Origin: Dallia pectoralis | Lineage: Eukaryota > Chordata > Actinopteri > Esociformes > Umbridae | Length of the DNA: 64,000 nt | Assembly (NCBI GenBank): GCA_029465975.1 | Contig: CM055744.1 | Location: 4,231,500-4,295,499, forward strand | Reading direction: 5' to 3' | Shown here: positions 23,111-34,649 of the stretch, piece by piece | How the letters are laid out: each line of letters starts with the position of its first letter | Numbering within the stretch: the stretch's first letter is position 1 | Notes under the pieces: model-generated | Database searches by the model: none | What the model saw: only the letters and a program-made list of their open reading frames with translations | Told to the model about the DNA's origin: nothing | Made by a program: the position numbers and the translations under genes

Positions 23111-24805
23111 AAGGCATGTTTTGTTTTTTGTATTTCTGTGTCCCTGTGACCTTTTTAAGTTACATCAAACCCAAAATAGAGTTGATTTATGCATTATTTA
23201 TTTAACCATTGCATTAGGCTTCCATTAACTTGAAGTTTAGCTCGAACTGGCGTAGGTTTGCTGAAGTATGTATTGGCTTTCAAGGGGAAACTGAACTCTG
23301 GGTGATTCCAGTTCCTTCTGACTCGTATTGTCTCATCAGGTTTGTAATGTTGTAAAGTAGAGATAATTCAGATGATTTTAAAGCATCTGTCAATGCTGTT
23401 CCTACAGTACATTGTGTTAATGGACAATAGACTGCGATAATAGCATTTACAGATGCTTTTGAACCGTCAGTGTTTGTATCTCTGTCTATACGACAGTTAG
23501 GACTGAGAACAGCAATGAATAGTGTTTTGCCTCCTCACACAATGCTTTTTGACATAGTTTTTTCTTCAGAAACGGTAGCATTTTGATTCATGTTTTTATC
23601 CAGGGCCTCTCACTGAGCGAGGACATAACCTACCTGGGTGGGTAATGAGCTCAACCAGGAGTTATTCTGTTTCCTCAGATCTCAGTGTGTCAGTGTCTGA
23701 TGGGTTCCACAACCCCAACAGGGCAGAGCGCTGTGTGTTTGTTTATCATCACCTTGAGTTCCCTGCGCCCCGCCGCTCTAAACGCCACTATTACAGCCAC
23801 GTGCAGCTTTAAATTGACACAATTATCTTTTCACGTATTACAAGATGTGCACTATATTGTGGGGATAAGCTCAGACACAGCTGCTATTATACTTCTGTTG
23901 TTTCGTTTCCCCTCCGATGCACATTTTCCATCATTAAAGTGATTGAACATTTTTCTAAATGGATGTTATGCATTGGGTAAACGCTTTTAGTTCCCAGGGA
24001 CTTTTCAGGTGATCGGGATTAACGATGTTTAGTAGTTTGAAACAGAACATATCTGTCATTTGTCAGCACTCATTATTGATTTACGATGTAATTGATATGT
24101 TAATTGAAACGTAATGAATCAGAATAATTGGAGGGTTGTGTGAGAACAGTCCATTTTGCAGGATTGTCGACCCTCGTCGGGTTCAGAATAAGTTTAATGT
24201 TGACTAGTGTTTTCAACAAGGGTATTTACCAGATTATTAATGTCAGGACAGAACAGGTCAGGACAGGGCAGAGCTCAGACTCATATGCTTTATCTATGCA
24301 CACGCTGTTTTAGATAAACACTTAAGACCTGCTCAAATGCCTGACCACAGCTTTGACTGCCAAATGTAAACTGCACAAAAGAACAATGTTGGAGACTTGC
24401 TATTTTTTCATATTTGGATATAGTTTAATGCTTTTATTCAAATTCTCCCGAGATATGGTCCGTTTCAGTTTACCATAAAAATGCTATTTTATTTTCTTTC
24501 TTTTTCCTGGTGGACTGGGGGTGGATTACTTTGTGAGCACAGCGAATGCAACTAGCATGTTCCTGAATCTTCCAGAATTCCAGTACACGTCAGGCAGATG
24601 TGCTCTACCACAGCTGGGGTTGTCTTTGACATTACTCTGATAGCCACATCTGACACAAAGAATACCATAAAGTTTTGTCTTGCAAATAAAGTGTGTATTT
24701 TCATGTTCCTTTTATCGCTCTCCACGGCTCCAGGAGAACAGGATAGCTACATATGACTTAACCTTCTGTTTAGTGCCAGCCATTATGCAGAGGTCTACAA
24801 CCGCC

Positions 24806-25625
24806 GTGACAAGCTCCTCCCCTCCCAATTTACTGTGTGTGACACTGTGACAAGCTCCTCCCCTCCCAATGTACTGTGTCTGACACTGTGACAAGCTCCT
24901 CCCCTCCCAATGTACTGTGTGTGACACTGTGACAATCTCCTCCCCTCCCAATGTACTGTGTGTGACACTGTGATAAGCTCCTCCCCTCCCAATGTACTGT
25001 GTGTGACACTGTGACAAGCTCCTCCCCTCCCAATGTACTGTGTGTGACACTGTGACAAGCTCCTCCCCTCCCAATGTACTGTGTGTGACACTGTGACAAG
25101 CTCCTCCCCTCCCAATGTACTGTGTGTGACACTGTGACAAGCTCCTCCCCTCCCAATGTACTGTGTGTGACACTGTGACAAGCTCCTCCCCTCCCAATGT
25201 ACTGTGTGTGACACTGTGACAAGCTCCTCCCCTCCCAATGTACTGTGTGTGACACTGTGACAAGCTCCTCCCCTCCCAATGTACTGTCTGTGACAAGCTC
25301 CTCCCCTCCCAATGTACTGTGTGTGACACTGTGATAAGCTCCTCCCCTCCCAATGTACTGTGTGTGACACTGTTACAAGCTTCTCCCCTCCCAATGTACT
25401 GTGTGTGACACTGTGACAAGCTCCTCCCCTCCCAATGCACTGTGTGTGACACTGTGATAAGCTCCTCCCCTCCCAATGCACTTTGTGTGACACTGTGACA
25501 AGCTCCTCCCCTCCCAATGCACTGTGTGTGACACATTGACAAGCTCCTCCCCTCCCAATGCACTGTGTGTGACACATTGACAAGCTCCTCCCCTCCCAAT
25601 GTATTGTGTGTAACACCATGACAAG
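24806..25625. repeat. 41-bp tandem array, about 20 copies
   Basis: The unit contains GTGACAAGCTCCTCCCCTCC followed by CAATGTACTGTGTGTGACACT. Copies are nearly identical from 25000 to 25280. One truncated copy lies near 25288, and copies at the 3' side carry CAATGCACTG. The minus strand has GGGAGGGGAGGAG in every unit. The 340-codon minus-strand open frame here is an array artefact. Confidence 0.96.
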
Positions 25626-25916
25626 GAAACAAACAGCTCATCTGAACATAAATACATTTACAAAAATGACCTTTTCCTGGTAATTGCTCGTAAAAAGCGA
25701 TGTTACACATATTTATTTGTGTAATTGTGATCAATTAAGATCATTAGCTACAGAAACAGTTGAGTGGCCTCCTACTGCATGCAGTGTTAAGTCATTGATT
25801 TTGTCTGTTTTTCTTTCGCCCATTGTGCTGTGTTGATTGCTGATGACAAAACGCTTTAGTTAGCGGCGGTGATTATTCAATGACATCCTTTAATTCCCAT
25901 GTCCCTCTTTTTGCAG

Positions 25917-25983
25917 GGCAAGGAGGCTGAAGTCACTACTCTGGAACTGAACATTGCTTTAAACAAGCAAGTCCTTCTAGAAG
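25917..25983 (+). other. foxp1: Candidate non-coding 5' UTR exon of foxp1 (67 nt)
   Basis: The segment is preceded by a strong pyrimidine tract ending CTTTTTGCAG (AG at 25915-25916) and followed by donor GTAAAC from 25984. It has no ATG in any frame. If spliced to the coding exon at 54069, its only fully open frame meets TAA within three codons, as expected for a leader. It lies in otherwise single-copy sequence, downstream of a 41-bp array and upstream of a 42-bp array. It could instead be an exon of an unannotated RNA, or a chance pairing of splice signals. It is assigned to foxp1 because of strand, position and absence of ATGs; the exon itself was not matched to a known transcript. Confidence 0.5.
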
Positions 25984-26510
25984 GTAAACACCAAATGATT
26001 CAGCAGACTCTAATCTGTGTACGCGGGTGCATGTTGTATTGGCTTAATAAATAACCTGCTGTAGTCTTGTTGCCATGTTTGTGTGCTCTCGGTAACCAAT
26101 AACGTCCAGGAACCATCTCATCACAACCCTGCTTGGATTCAATCTATGATTTGATGATATACTCAACACGGATACTTCTGCAAGCGCAAGACTGTGTCTG
26201 GAGTGGGTAGTTCACCCAGCCTGCTGAGATATCACATATGTTAGTGTGCAATTACCCTCATGTTTACTGACTGCTCTGGGGGTATTTTACCTATGTGCTA
26301 TTAGAGTGGATGTAATTCGGCCGCTTCACATCACTGAGCACCGGACTGTATTCCGTTGTGTTTCTGGAGATGAATGTCCCTAATTGTGTTCTTTTTTGGC
26401 TTGGCAACTTTGTGTGTCTTTGAACGCTGAGCAGTTTTCACCTTTAGTGGATCTCTTGTTGGATCTTTGGTGTGCGTTCCTGATGCCCTTGTTCACATCT
26501 CACTGGGCAG

Positions 26511-27000
26511 GGTGAACTAGGATGTTAGCAGGTAGATGTGTGGACACACCAGGCTGAACTCGGATGTTAGCAGGTAGATGTGTGAACACACCAGGGTGAA
26601 CTAGGATGTTAGCAGGTAGATGTGTGAACACACCAGGGTGAACTAGGGTGTTAGCAGGTAGATGTGTGAACACACCAGGGTGAACTAGGATGTTAGCAGG
26701 TAGATGTGTGAACACACCAGGGTGAACTAGGGTGTTAGCAGGTAGATGTGTGAACACACCAGGGTGAACTAGGATGTTAGCAGGTAGATGTGTGAACACA
26801 CCAGGGTGAACTAGGATGTTAGCAGGTAGATGTGTGAACACACCAGGGTGAACTAGGGTGTTAGCAGGTAGATGTGTGAACACACCAGGGTGAACTAGGA
26901 TGTTAGCAGGTAGATGTGTGGACACACCAGGGTGAACTAGGATGTTAGCAGGTAGATGTGTGAACTAGGATGTTAGCAGGTAGATGTGTAAACACACCAG
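26511..27000. repeat. 42-bp tandem array, about 12 copies
   Basis: The unit contains GGTGAACTAGGATGTTAGCA and GGTAGATGTGTGAACACACCAG; GGATG and GGGTG variants alternate. The penultimate copy is shortened. The period is a multiple of three, so the minus-strand frame encodes a clean 14-residue repeat (THLPANILVHPGVF), but there is no gene context. Confidence 0.95.
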
Positions 27001-28769
27001 GAGCTCTGGGCTTCAGCGGAGCACCAATGTCTGTTATCTGTCTCTCAGACTTTTCCATCCCAGATCACAGTTGAAGAGACCTGTCACACGTTTAGACTAC
27101 GTTTATTATTTCTTGGGGATTCTTTCTAGCAACCTTTTTCTCTAAACTTTCTGTAATTGTGGAACATTTAGACGGCCGTGTTACTGGTACGATTGCAAAC
27201 AGTATTATGTGGTATAACATTTTGAAGTATTTGGACATAGTTCATCTAAATGATTAATTCATCCATGTTTGTCATGCCGGCTGTGTTGCCCCAGTGGGCG
27301 GAATCATATACTCCTCTGACCAAATTCAGCCAATCACGTCACCTGGCATTATCTGTGTAGTCTTCTAAACAACACAGCTGCTTTTTCCAGATGTTTGATC
27401 AGGCTTGACATTGTTCAAATGGTTTTGTAATTAATGTTAATGTGGCAAAATCAGCCTAATTATTGACACAATTTTCCAATGTGATTTTGATTGCATCGTT
27501 AATGCAGAAACCCCTGTGGCAGCTTATAGGATTAAAATGCTTCACTATTTTCTAAGCCATTTTGAAGTCCAATGGAGTTGAAAAAGGTACACTTGTTATT
27601 TATTTTAAAATGCAAAACAGTATGATTGTCTTTTTAAGAGCCACGTGCAATTTCACTTCACAACTGTGTACTTCTGCGCCTCCCTGAAACGCCAAGTTCA
27701 CTCCCTGGGCTGTTTTCCTCCTGCTCACAGTTTGTGAAATATAGGTACTAAATAGTTGAGGATACATTTTTTAAAACCGTTACAAATCTTTTATCCACAT
27801 TGTTAATAGCTGGAGTTTAAGTGCATTTACTTTGTCTGTAGGCTACAACACAACAACGTAGGACATTACAACGATAAAAACAATGAAACCCTCCTGCATA
27901 TGGTAGAACCCCAAAAATCAAAAAGAAAGTACAATTGACAAGGAAGTCAAATGTCGGACAGGCAAGGTAGTTAATTTTCAGTTGTCGAACGTGATCACGC
28001 TTCACAGCTCTCTGCTTCTGACACCTCGTGGAGGACGGCAAAAACCCGCCTCGGAGTCGTAACGGGCCGTTGCCAGATTCAGTAGAATTTCGGTTTTGCA
28101 ATTCATTACATTGACGCCAATTTTAATTTGAAGACTACATGTCCACTAACTGCGTTTATCGGGCTAAAAACCTTAAAGAGATGACAGTTACTGACTGAAA
28201 TATGTTGAATATAGGCCTAGTTTAGCGAGATGTTAAATATAAAGAAGCCATACTTTGCATCTTCAGTAGGGTAACCTATGGCTTTTAGTCCTTCATGTGC
28301 CACTGAAATGCATTAGCCTAGTTGCTGTTTAAGTTAGCAGCTTGTCATATAGCTAGCATGACATTAGACAAGCATTGTGCTTGATTTTAAAACAATGTCT
28401 CCCGTGACTAGTTAAGAATGTGTCACTGGTTCATTTAAATAATTATAGCTCCAGTAAATGTAAGCATAGTGTTTTTCAGACGTATTACATTATATCTGTG
28501 TTGTAAAGGGGAGTTCCCCGCAGAGCAAATCGATGGAATCGGTTGATGAGTGAAGTCACAACAAGTAAAAAAAAAAAAAATACAAAAATGGTTATGGTTA
28601 GGGTAAGGGTTAGGGTTTAGGATAGGGACACGCCCATGACCCTGGTTAAATTGACTCTGAGCAGGCAGACTGTTTGCAATGAAAGCTCATCACATTGTTT
28701 TTTCGCCTTGGGACAGATCTGCCTCCCGAACAAGATTCATGACCAAAAAGGATAGAGGAGGAAGGAAAG
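27001..28769. other. Single-copy intronic stretch
   Basis: No gene is supported. A telomere-like stretch lies at 28590-28626 and an A13 run just before it. A 94-codon minus-strand frame at 27817-28101 has no recognised domain. Confidence 0.5.
28590..28626. repeat. Short interstitial telomere-like repeat
   Basis: GGTTAGGGTAAGGGTTAGGG, then TTTAGGATAGGG: four or five imperfect TTAGGG-like units. Confidence 0.6.
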
Positions 28770-29010
28770 GAAAAAGGCTTACCTGCTATTAAAGGGTCAG
28801 TATGGAAACAAGTGCTTAAAAGGATTACCTGCTATTAAAGGGTCAGTATGGAAACAAGTGCTTAAAAGGATTACCTGCTATTAAAGGGTCAGTATGGAAA
28901 CAAGTGCTTAAAAGGCTTACCTGCTATTAAAGGGTCAGTATGGAAACAAGTGCTTAAAAGGATTACCTGCTATTAAAGGGTCAGTATGGAAACAAGTGCT
29001 TAAAAGGCTT
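28770..29010. repeat. 46-bp tandem array, 5 copies
   Basis: The unit contains AAAAGGCTTACCTGCTATTA and AAGGGTCAGTATGGAAACAA. Copies differ only at GGCTT/GGATT. Confidence 0.95.
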
Positions 29011-30522
29011 TTGTTCAGTTGTACAATGTAGATCTTAATATGGAATTAACAACCTCCACATAATTAACTGTGATAAACACAGCATTAACGCGGCAACTTT
29101 GATAGTTCTAATTCGTTAAAAGTTAAAGAAGCCCGACAAAAGTGCTTTCACTGAAGTCAAGTAATCACCGGAAATACGGCAGCAATCTTACTTGGATGTC
29201 ATAATATGTCGTGGAATTGGAGCCGTAATTACGAATGATTCACATGGTATTAATTACATGATGTTTTCTTACAATTAGTCTCATTAAAGTAGTTGGGGAA
29301 AGACACCATTTGTGTTTCTATTCAATCTCAGGAATGTTTAATGGTTACATTGACCATCTAATATAGGAGATGTGGTAGCGAAGACGTTACCTGTGTTTGT
29401 ATAGAATGTGTGGGGCACCAGTGTATTGTTTTATGCAGACACACGCACATCCTGTTTACATCTGACTGTTTTCAATATAGCTCGTAGTCAGCCATTTTGT
29501 CACAGAATTGACTGTAACACCAAGGAGGGCTGTACTGTTTTTAGATATCTGTGGCTTCGTCAATACAATCTGTGTGCCTTTTCCCTCGGTTAAACGCAGG
29601 TTTCCATTATTTAACCACTATACGAAGTATGGCTGACACGATAAGTCAACATTATCGACAACACGTCCACAGACAGCAGTTAGACAGTTCAGTGTATACG
29701 ACCATTGTAATGACACGTTTAGATTTACATTTTTGGTGAATTTATGTTTTTGCCTTGTGTGTGTGTGTGTCCTGAAGCAAAGAGAGCATTCTTAGATGAC
29801 ATGTCGACTAATCAATCAAATAACCGTTAGATTTGTCGATTCTGAAAATAATCAGTCGTTGCAGCACGAATACGAAATGTCTTCCTACATCTGGGATTTT
29901 TAACAGTGTGACCAAGTCCTCCTTGAAAAAAGTTTCTAAATGTACTACGGACACCTTGATTTAGCTTTGATTAATTGGGAAATTAATTAATTCGAAAATG
30001 TTTTCTGTAACACCCTACGACGCATGTTGGCCAATCGATAAAGGCATGATACAAGAATCACGCCTTTTACATTGACTTTGTTTTGAACTTCATTTGAAAT
30101 TCTCATTCAATTAGCGGAGAAGACAAATCCAAGCGTTTGGTTGCTTGTGTGACTCCCACACTCCTTTTAATGCCTTTGATCTGGAGCTTTTATATTATGG
30201 GTAAACAAGTCAATCACAAGAAAGGTTGCATATTAAGAAGAAGAAGAAATCTCCCATTATAGTTCTCTGGACTACATTTATTGCATGAAAGTAATATGTT
30301 TATGTCAGCATCACGCTCAGAATTGCTGCGTATTAGTATTATGGTTGGTAAGCTTATAATTGTCTTACATTTACAGCTGACTGTGTTTTCATTCATATTT
30401 TACACTTTGATTCGTAAGACTTGCTTTAATCACTTGCAGAGCTCTGAACATAATAAACATCTGGTTGTTGCCACATGGGGAAGATTGCTAACAAGTGAAA
30501 CGTCTCTGCCACTAGCAGTTTT
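29011..30522. other. Intronic stretch with one dispersed repeat
   Basis: No gene is supported. A hAT-like degenerate element lies at 29630-29872. An AT-rich unique block at 29150-29300 may be regulatory. Confidence 0.45.
29630..29872. mobile_element. Degenerate hAT-like non-autonomous element
   Basis: The left end reads GGCTGACACGATAAGTC. The right end, on the minus strand, reads GTGCTGCAACGACTGATTAT. These resemble the GGCTGCAACGATTAGTCGA termini of a common fish element. The internal GTCGACTAATCAATCAAATA is also typical. Confidence 0.5.
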
Positions 30523-32311
30523 GTCTGTTTGTTTGTCATGCTCTGTAACTACTGTAATATACTCTATCTGTGTGTTTGTCATGCTCTGTAACTACTGTAA
30601 TATACTCTATCTGTTTGTTTGTAATATACTCTATCTGTGTGTTTGTCATGCTCTGTAACTACTGTAATATACTTTATCTGTTTGTTTGTAATATACTCTA
30701 TCTGTTTGTTTGTAATATACTCTATCTGTGTGTTTGTCATGCTCTGTAACTACTGTAATATACTCTATCTGTTTGTTTGTAATATACTCTATCTGTGTGT
30801 TTGTCATGCTCTGTAACTACTGTAATATACTCTATCTGTTTGTTTGTAATATACTCTATCTGTTTGTTTGTAATATACTCTATCTGTGTGTTTGTCATGC
30901 TCTGTAACTACTGTAATATACTCTATCTGTTTGTTTGTAATATACTCTATCTGTGTGTTTGTCATGCTCTGTAACTACTGTAATATACTCTATCTGTTTG
31001 TTTGTAATATACTCTATCTGTGTGTTTGTCATGCTCTGTTTGTTTGTCATGCTCTGTAACTACTGTAATATACTATCTATCTGTGTTTGTTTGTAATATA
31101 CTCTATCTGTGTGTTTGTCATGCTCTGTAACTACTGTAATATACTTTATCTGTTTGTTTGTAATATACTCTATCTGTTTGTTTGTATTATACTCTATCTG
31201 TGTGTTTGTCATGCTCTGTAACTACTGTAATATACTCTATCTGTTTGTTTGTAATATACTCTATCTGTGTGTTTGTCATGCTCTGTAACTACTGTAATAT
31301 ACTCTATCTGTTTGTTTGTAATATACTCTATCTGTGTGTTTGTCATGCTCTGTAACTACTGTAATATACTCTATCTGTTTGTTTGTAATATACTCTATCT
31401 GTGTGTTTGTCATGCTCTGTAACTACTGTAATATACTCTATCTGTTTGTTTGTAATATACTCTATCTGTGTGTTTGTCATGCTCTGTAACTACTGTAATA
31501 TACTCTATCTGTTTGTTTGTAATATACTCTATCTGTGTGTTTGTCATGCTCTGTAACTACTGTAATATACTTTATCTGTTTGTTTGTAATATACTCTATC
31601 TGTTTGTTTGTATTATACTCTATCTGTGTGTTTGTCATGCTCTGTAACTACTGTAATATACTCTATCTGTTTGTTTGTAATATACTCTATCTGTGTGTTT
31701 GTCATGCTCTGTAACTACTGTAATATACTCTATCTGTTTGTTTGTAATATACTCTATCTGTGTGTTTGTCATGCTCTGTAACTACTGTAATATACTCTAT
31801 CTGTTTGTTTGTCATGCTCTGTAACTACTGTAATATACTCTATCTGTGTGTTTGTCATGCTCTGTAACTACTGTAATATACTTTCTCTGTGTGTTTGTCA
31901 TGCTCTGTAACTACTGTAATATACTCTATCTGTTTGTTTGTCATGCTCTGTAACTACTGTAATACTCTGTAATATACTCTATCTGTTTGTTTGTCATGCT
32001 CTGTAACTACTTTCTCTGTGTGTTTGTCATGCTCTGTAACTACTGTAATATACTCTATCTGTTTGTTTGTCATGCTCTGTAACTACTGTAATATACTCTA
32101 TCTGTGTGTTTGTCATGCTCTGTAACTACTGTAATATACTTTCTCTGTGTGTTTGTCATGCTCTGTAACTACTGTAATATACTCTATCTGTTTGTTTGTC
32201 ATGCTCTGTAACTACTGTAATATACTCTATCTGTGTGTTTGTCATGCTCTGTAACTACTGTAATATACTCTATCTGTGTGTTTGTCATGCTCTGTAACTA
32301 CTGTAATATAC
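30523..32311. repeat. Composite minisatellite of 43-bp and 24-bp units (about 1.8 kb)
   Basis: Unit A (about 43 bp) contains GTTTGTCATGCTCTGTAACT and ACTGTAATATACTCTATCTG. Unit B (about 24 bp) contains TTTGTTTGTAATATACTCTA. A and B alternate as a 67-bp higher-order repeat over much of 30540-31790, with ABB blocks near 30660, 30840 and 31140. From about 31800 only A-type units remain. Truncated copies lie near 31040, 31965 and 32010. Confidence 0.95.
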
Positions 32312-33910
32312 AGTGCTTGGCTGCAGTACACAAGTTGAAAACAGTGTAAATCAATATGGCTGTCGTGCTGCTTTAGTCTAACTGTCTGAAAATGACATGT
32401 TATCATGATGGGTAGAAAAACATAAAAAATAAACACCGAAGCTGAGAAGAAAAAATGGTTTTATTTCTTCCTGTTTGTTTAGATCAGAGGATATGCCAAA
32501 GCCCAGTAAAAACGCAGCTGCCCCCTGTCTTCCCAAACCACATCACATCAGTGCTTATCACAATGGGATTTGGTACATAGTGAGGATATTTATTATAGAG
32601 TGTAAACGGGTGGCACCGGTAAATGTCTGCTGTATTCAGAATACATCACGTCACTGTGAATAGAGCAGCCGTCTCTTCTGTTGCATCTCCTGCCTTTTCA
32701 TGTGAATTATCTTCTCTTGTAAAGTAGAAAGAATTGTCCAGATCGTGTTATCATAGTTGTCTTATCTTGAAGCTACTTAAAATACCTTTTGGGGGGAAAT
32801 GTGTTCGGCAAGTTTAATCTATTTTTCTATCAGCGCCACACAGACAGGCATCTTTTTTATTTTCTGTGGTTTGGAACATAAATTCTGCTCTGTCTGGGAG
32901 AGTGAAGGCCTTTGATAATGTCAAGCTTCTACCAGGTGCAGATGTGGAACGTGACAGTGTCTTTGTGTGAGATTGACTGAGGTGACAGCAGTAAGCAAAT
33001 TCCACCCGTGGATGACTTGTCTTACAGAGAGATGAAAAGAAAATCACAAAATAGGCGTAGGTGTCAAATCTCCACAAGGCTTTTGTGAGGCTCTGGCTTT
33101 GACCTGCTCTTTCCACTGAAAACGATTGCTAATCAATCAGTTTGACTAAAAACATGTATTCAAATTGTATTGAAGTACTACCTATAATGTTTTGATGGAG
33201 TGAAAACTTGAAAATATTATATTAACATATTAATTGTGTTGCACACTGTACGGTCAATAAACTTTGCTTTGCTAAACTCTGCTGCTTATTACAGTGAGAT
33301 ACAGTGAGGTCAAGTATGTGGTTGTTTTGTCTTTGTACTCTTGAAACTATACATTGGTTTTATTTATTTTTTTCTGTAATTTCATCCGTATCATGTGACC
33401 TGTTCAGAAATCAAGTTGAAGATGTTCCTTTTCCCAGAACTTTGCAGTGATCGCATGCAAATGCTGTGTCTGCAGGCTTTACAGTTATAGATATAGAATA
33501 GGTGAAATGTCCGTGTTTACCAGGGTGTTTTTGGTAACTGGTTCTAGTGAAGGAATGTCCATTCAAACTGGCTTCAATGATCTGGAGGTGTTGATGTTTA
33601 CCAGTGGAACTGCTTTTATCTAGAGGATTCTTCTTCATATGTATCAGTAACAGATGTTCTACATCAACTCCACATGAGTTGCAATCGTTCAACCATACTC
33701 TTCATCGTGAAGAGTATGTCCCATCCTCATATGCTGAAATTACTGGGAATAATCTGTTCTCAGGTTTGTCACACCCTGTGGATTATTGCATACTAACTCT
33801 CCTTAAAACCCTAACTAACTAGCCCTAGCTATAACATTGACGGCATCAAGACATCCACTGCCTGCAAACACAATGAATCACATATGCACGTGTGTGGCTA
33901 ATAGTCTGTC
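32312..33910. other. Intronic stretch, no recognised gene
   Basis: The segment is AT-rich from 33130 to 33400. The coding-like minus-strand fragment at 33411-33760 is described separately. Nothing else is supported. Confidence 0.45.
33411..33760 (-). pseudogene. Unidentified coding-like fragment
   Basis: The minus strand reads VISAYEDGTYSSR, one stop, then a 93-codon frame containing GVDVEHLLLIHMKKNPLD, GHSFTRTSYQKHPGKHGHF and ADTAFACDHCKVLGKG. Composition looks protein-like, with a C-x2-C pair and a histidine-rich middle, but no family is recognised. It may belong with the fragments at 34650-35205, from which it is separated by the 70-bp repeats and the LINE insertion. It could be an old transposon or a processed gene copy; no function is assigned. 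Confidence 0.3.
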
Positions 33911-34049
33911 TTATAACCTGGTTGTAATTGCATTGGTGTGGCATGTGTTTGATACTTTAGGAATTGCAAAACCAAGAACATTATAACCTGGTTGTATTTT
34001 CATAGGTGTGGCATGTGTTTGATACTTTAGGAATTGCAAAACCAAGAAC

Positions 34050-34567
34050 CGCACCGTTGTGACGAAAAGAGAGCTGAGCCGAAAGGCAAAGCTCTCGATC
34101 TACCGGTCAATCTTTGTTCCTACCCTCACCTATGGTCATGAAAGCTGGGTCATGACCGAAAGAACGAGATCGCGGGTACAAGCGGCCGAAATGGGTTTTC
34201 TCAGAAAGGTGGCTGGCCTCTCCCTTAGGGATAGGGTGAGAAGCTCAGTCATCCGAGAGGAACTCGGAGTAGAGCCGCTGCTCCTTTGCGTAGAAAGGAG
34301 CCAGTTGAGGTGGTTCGGGCATCTTGTACGAATGCCACCTGGGCGCCTCCCTAGAGAGGTGTTCCAGGCACGTCCAGCTGGGAGGAGACCTGGTGGAAGA
34401 CCCAGGACTAGGTGGAGAGATTATATCTCCACACTGGCCTGGGAACGCCTCGGGATTCCCCAGTCAGAGCTGGCTAATGTTGCCCGGGAAAGGGAAGTTT
34501 GGGGTCCCCTGCTAGAGCTGCTACCCCCGCGACCCGACCCCGGATAAGCGGTTGAAGATGAGATGAG
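34050..34567 (+). mobile_element. Rex3-like (RTE-type) LINE, 5'-truncated 3' end
   Basis: The insertion is bounded by a perfect 12-bp target duplication, AAAACCAAGAAC, at 34038-34049 and 34568-34579. It ends GGATAAGCGGTTGAAGATGA, the typical tail of fish Rex-type LINEs that usually runs into GATG repeats. Only the C-terminal end of the reverse transcriptase gene is present, as expected from target-primed reverse transcription that stopped early. Assignment to Rex3 rather than another Rex/RTE lineage is from memory of the tail and C-terminal motifs. Confidence 0.75.
34059..34547 (+). pseudogene. LINE reverse transcriptase C-terminus (162 codons, open to its stop)
   Basis: The frame contains KAKLSIYRSIFVPTLTYGHE, SWVMTERTRSRVQAAEMGF, ELGVEPLLLCVERSQLRWF, GHLVRMPPGRLPREVF and LLELLPPRPDPG. 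These are the standard C-terminal motifs of fish non-LTR retrotransposon reverse transcriptases, after the catalytic domain. The catalytic palm (with its YxDD-type motif) and endonuclease are absent, so the product cannot be active. No frameshift or stop is present in these 162 codons, suggesting a fairly young insertion. The first ATG of the frame is an arbitrary boundary. Confidence 0.85.
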
Positions 34568-34649
34568 AAAACCAAGAACATTATAACCTGGTTGTAATTG
34601 CATTGTTGTGGCATGTGTTTGGTACTTTAGGAATTGCAAAACCAAGAAC

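Larger units (their letters stand above)
21927..24805. other. Intronic stretch with a (CA)n run and dispersed repeat fragments
   Basis: The segment holds a candidate conserved element at 22110-22290, a (CA)n run at 22525-22557 and transposon-like fragments at 22757-23105. The remainder (23110-24805) shows no gene. Confidence 0.5.

Noticed and set aside
24712..25734. Minus-strand open frame of 340 codons with HWEGRSLSQ repeats
   Set aside because: It is the 41-bp array read through; other frames of the same array are also open, and there is no start context, domain or gene neighbour.
27817..28101. 94-codon minus-strand frame
   Set aside because: No family motif and no exon boundaries; judged non-coding.
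30523..32311. Alternating repeat and spacer-like blocks resembling a CRISPR array
   Set aside because: The blocks between the shared cores are themselves repeated, so this is a composite minisatellite.
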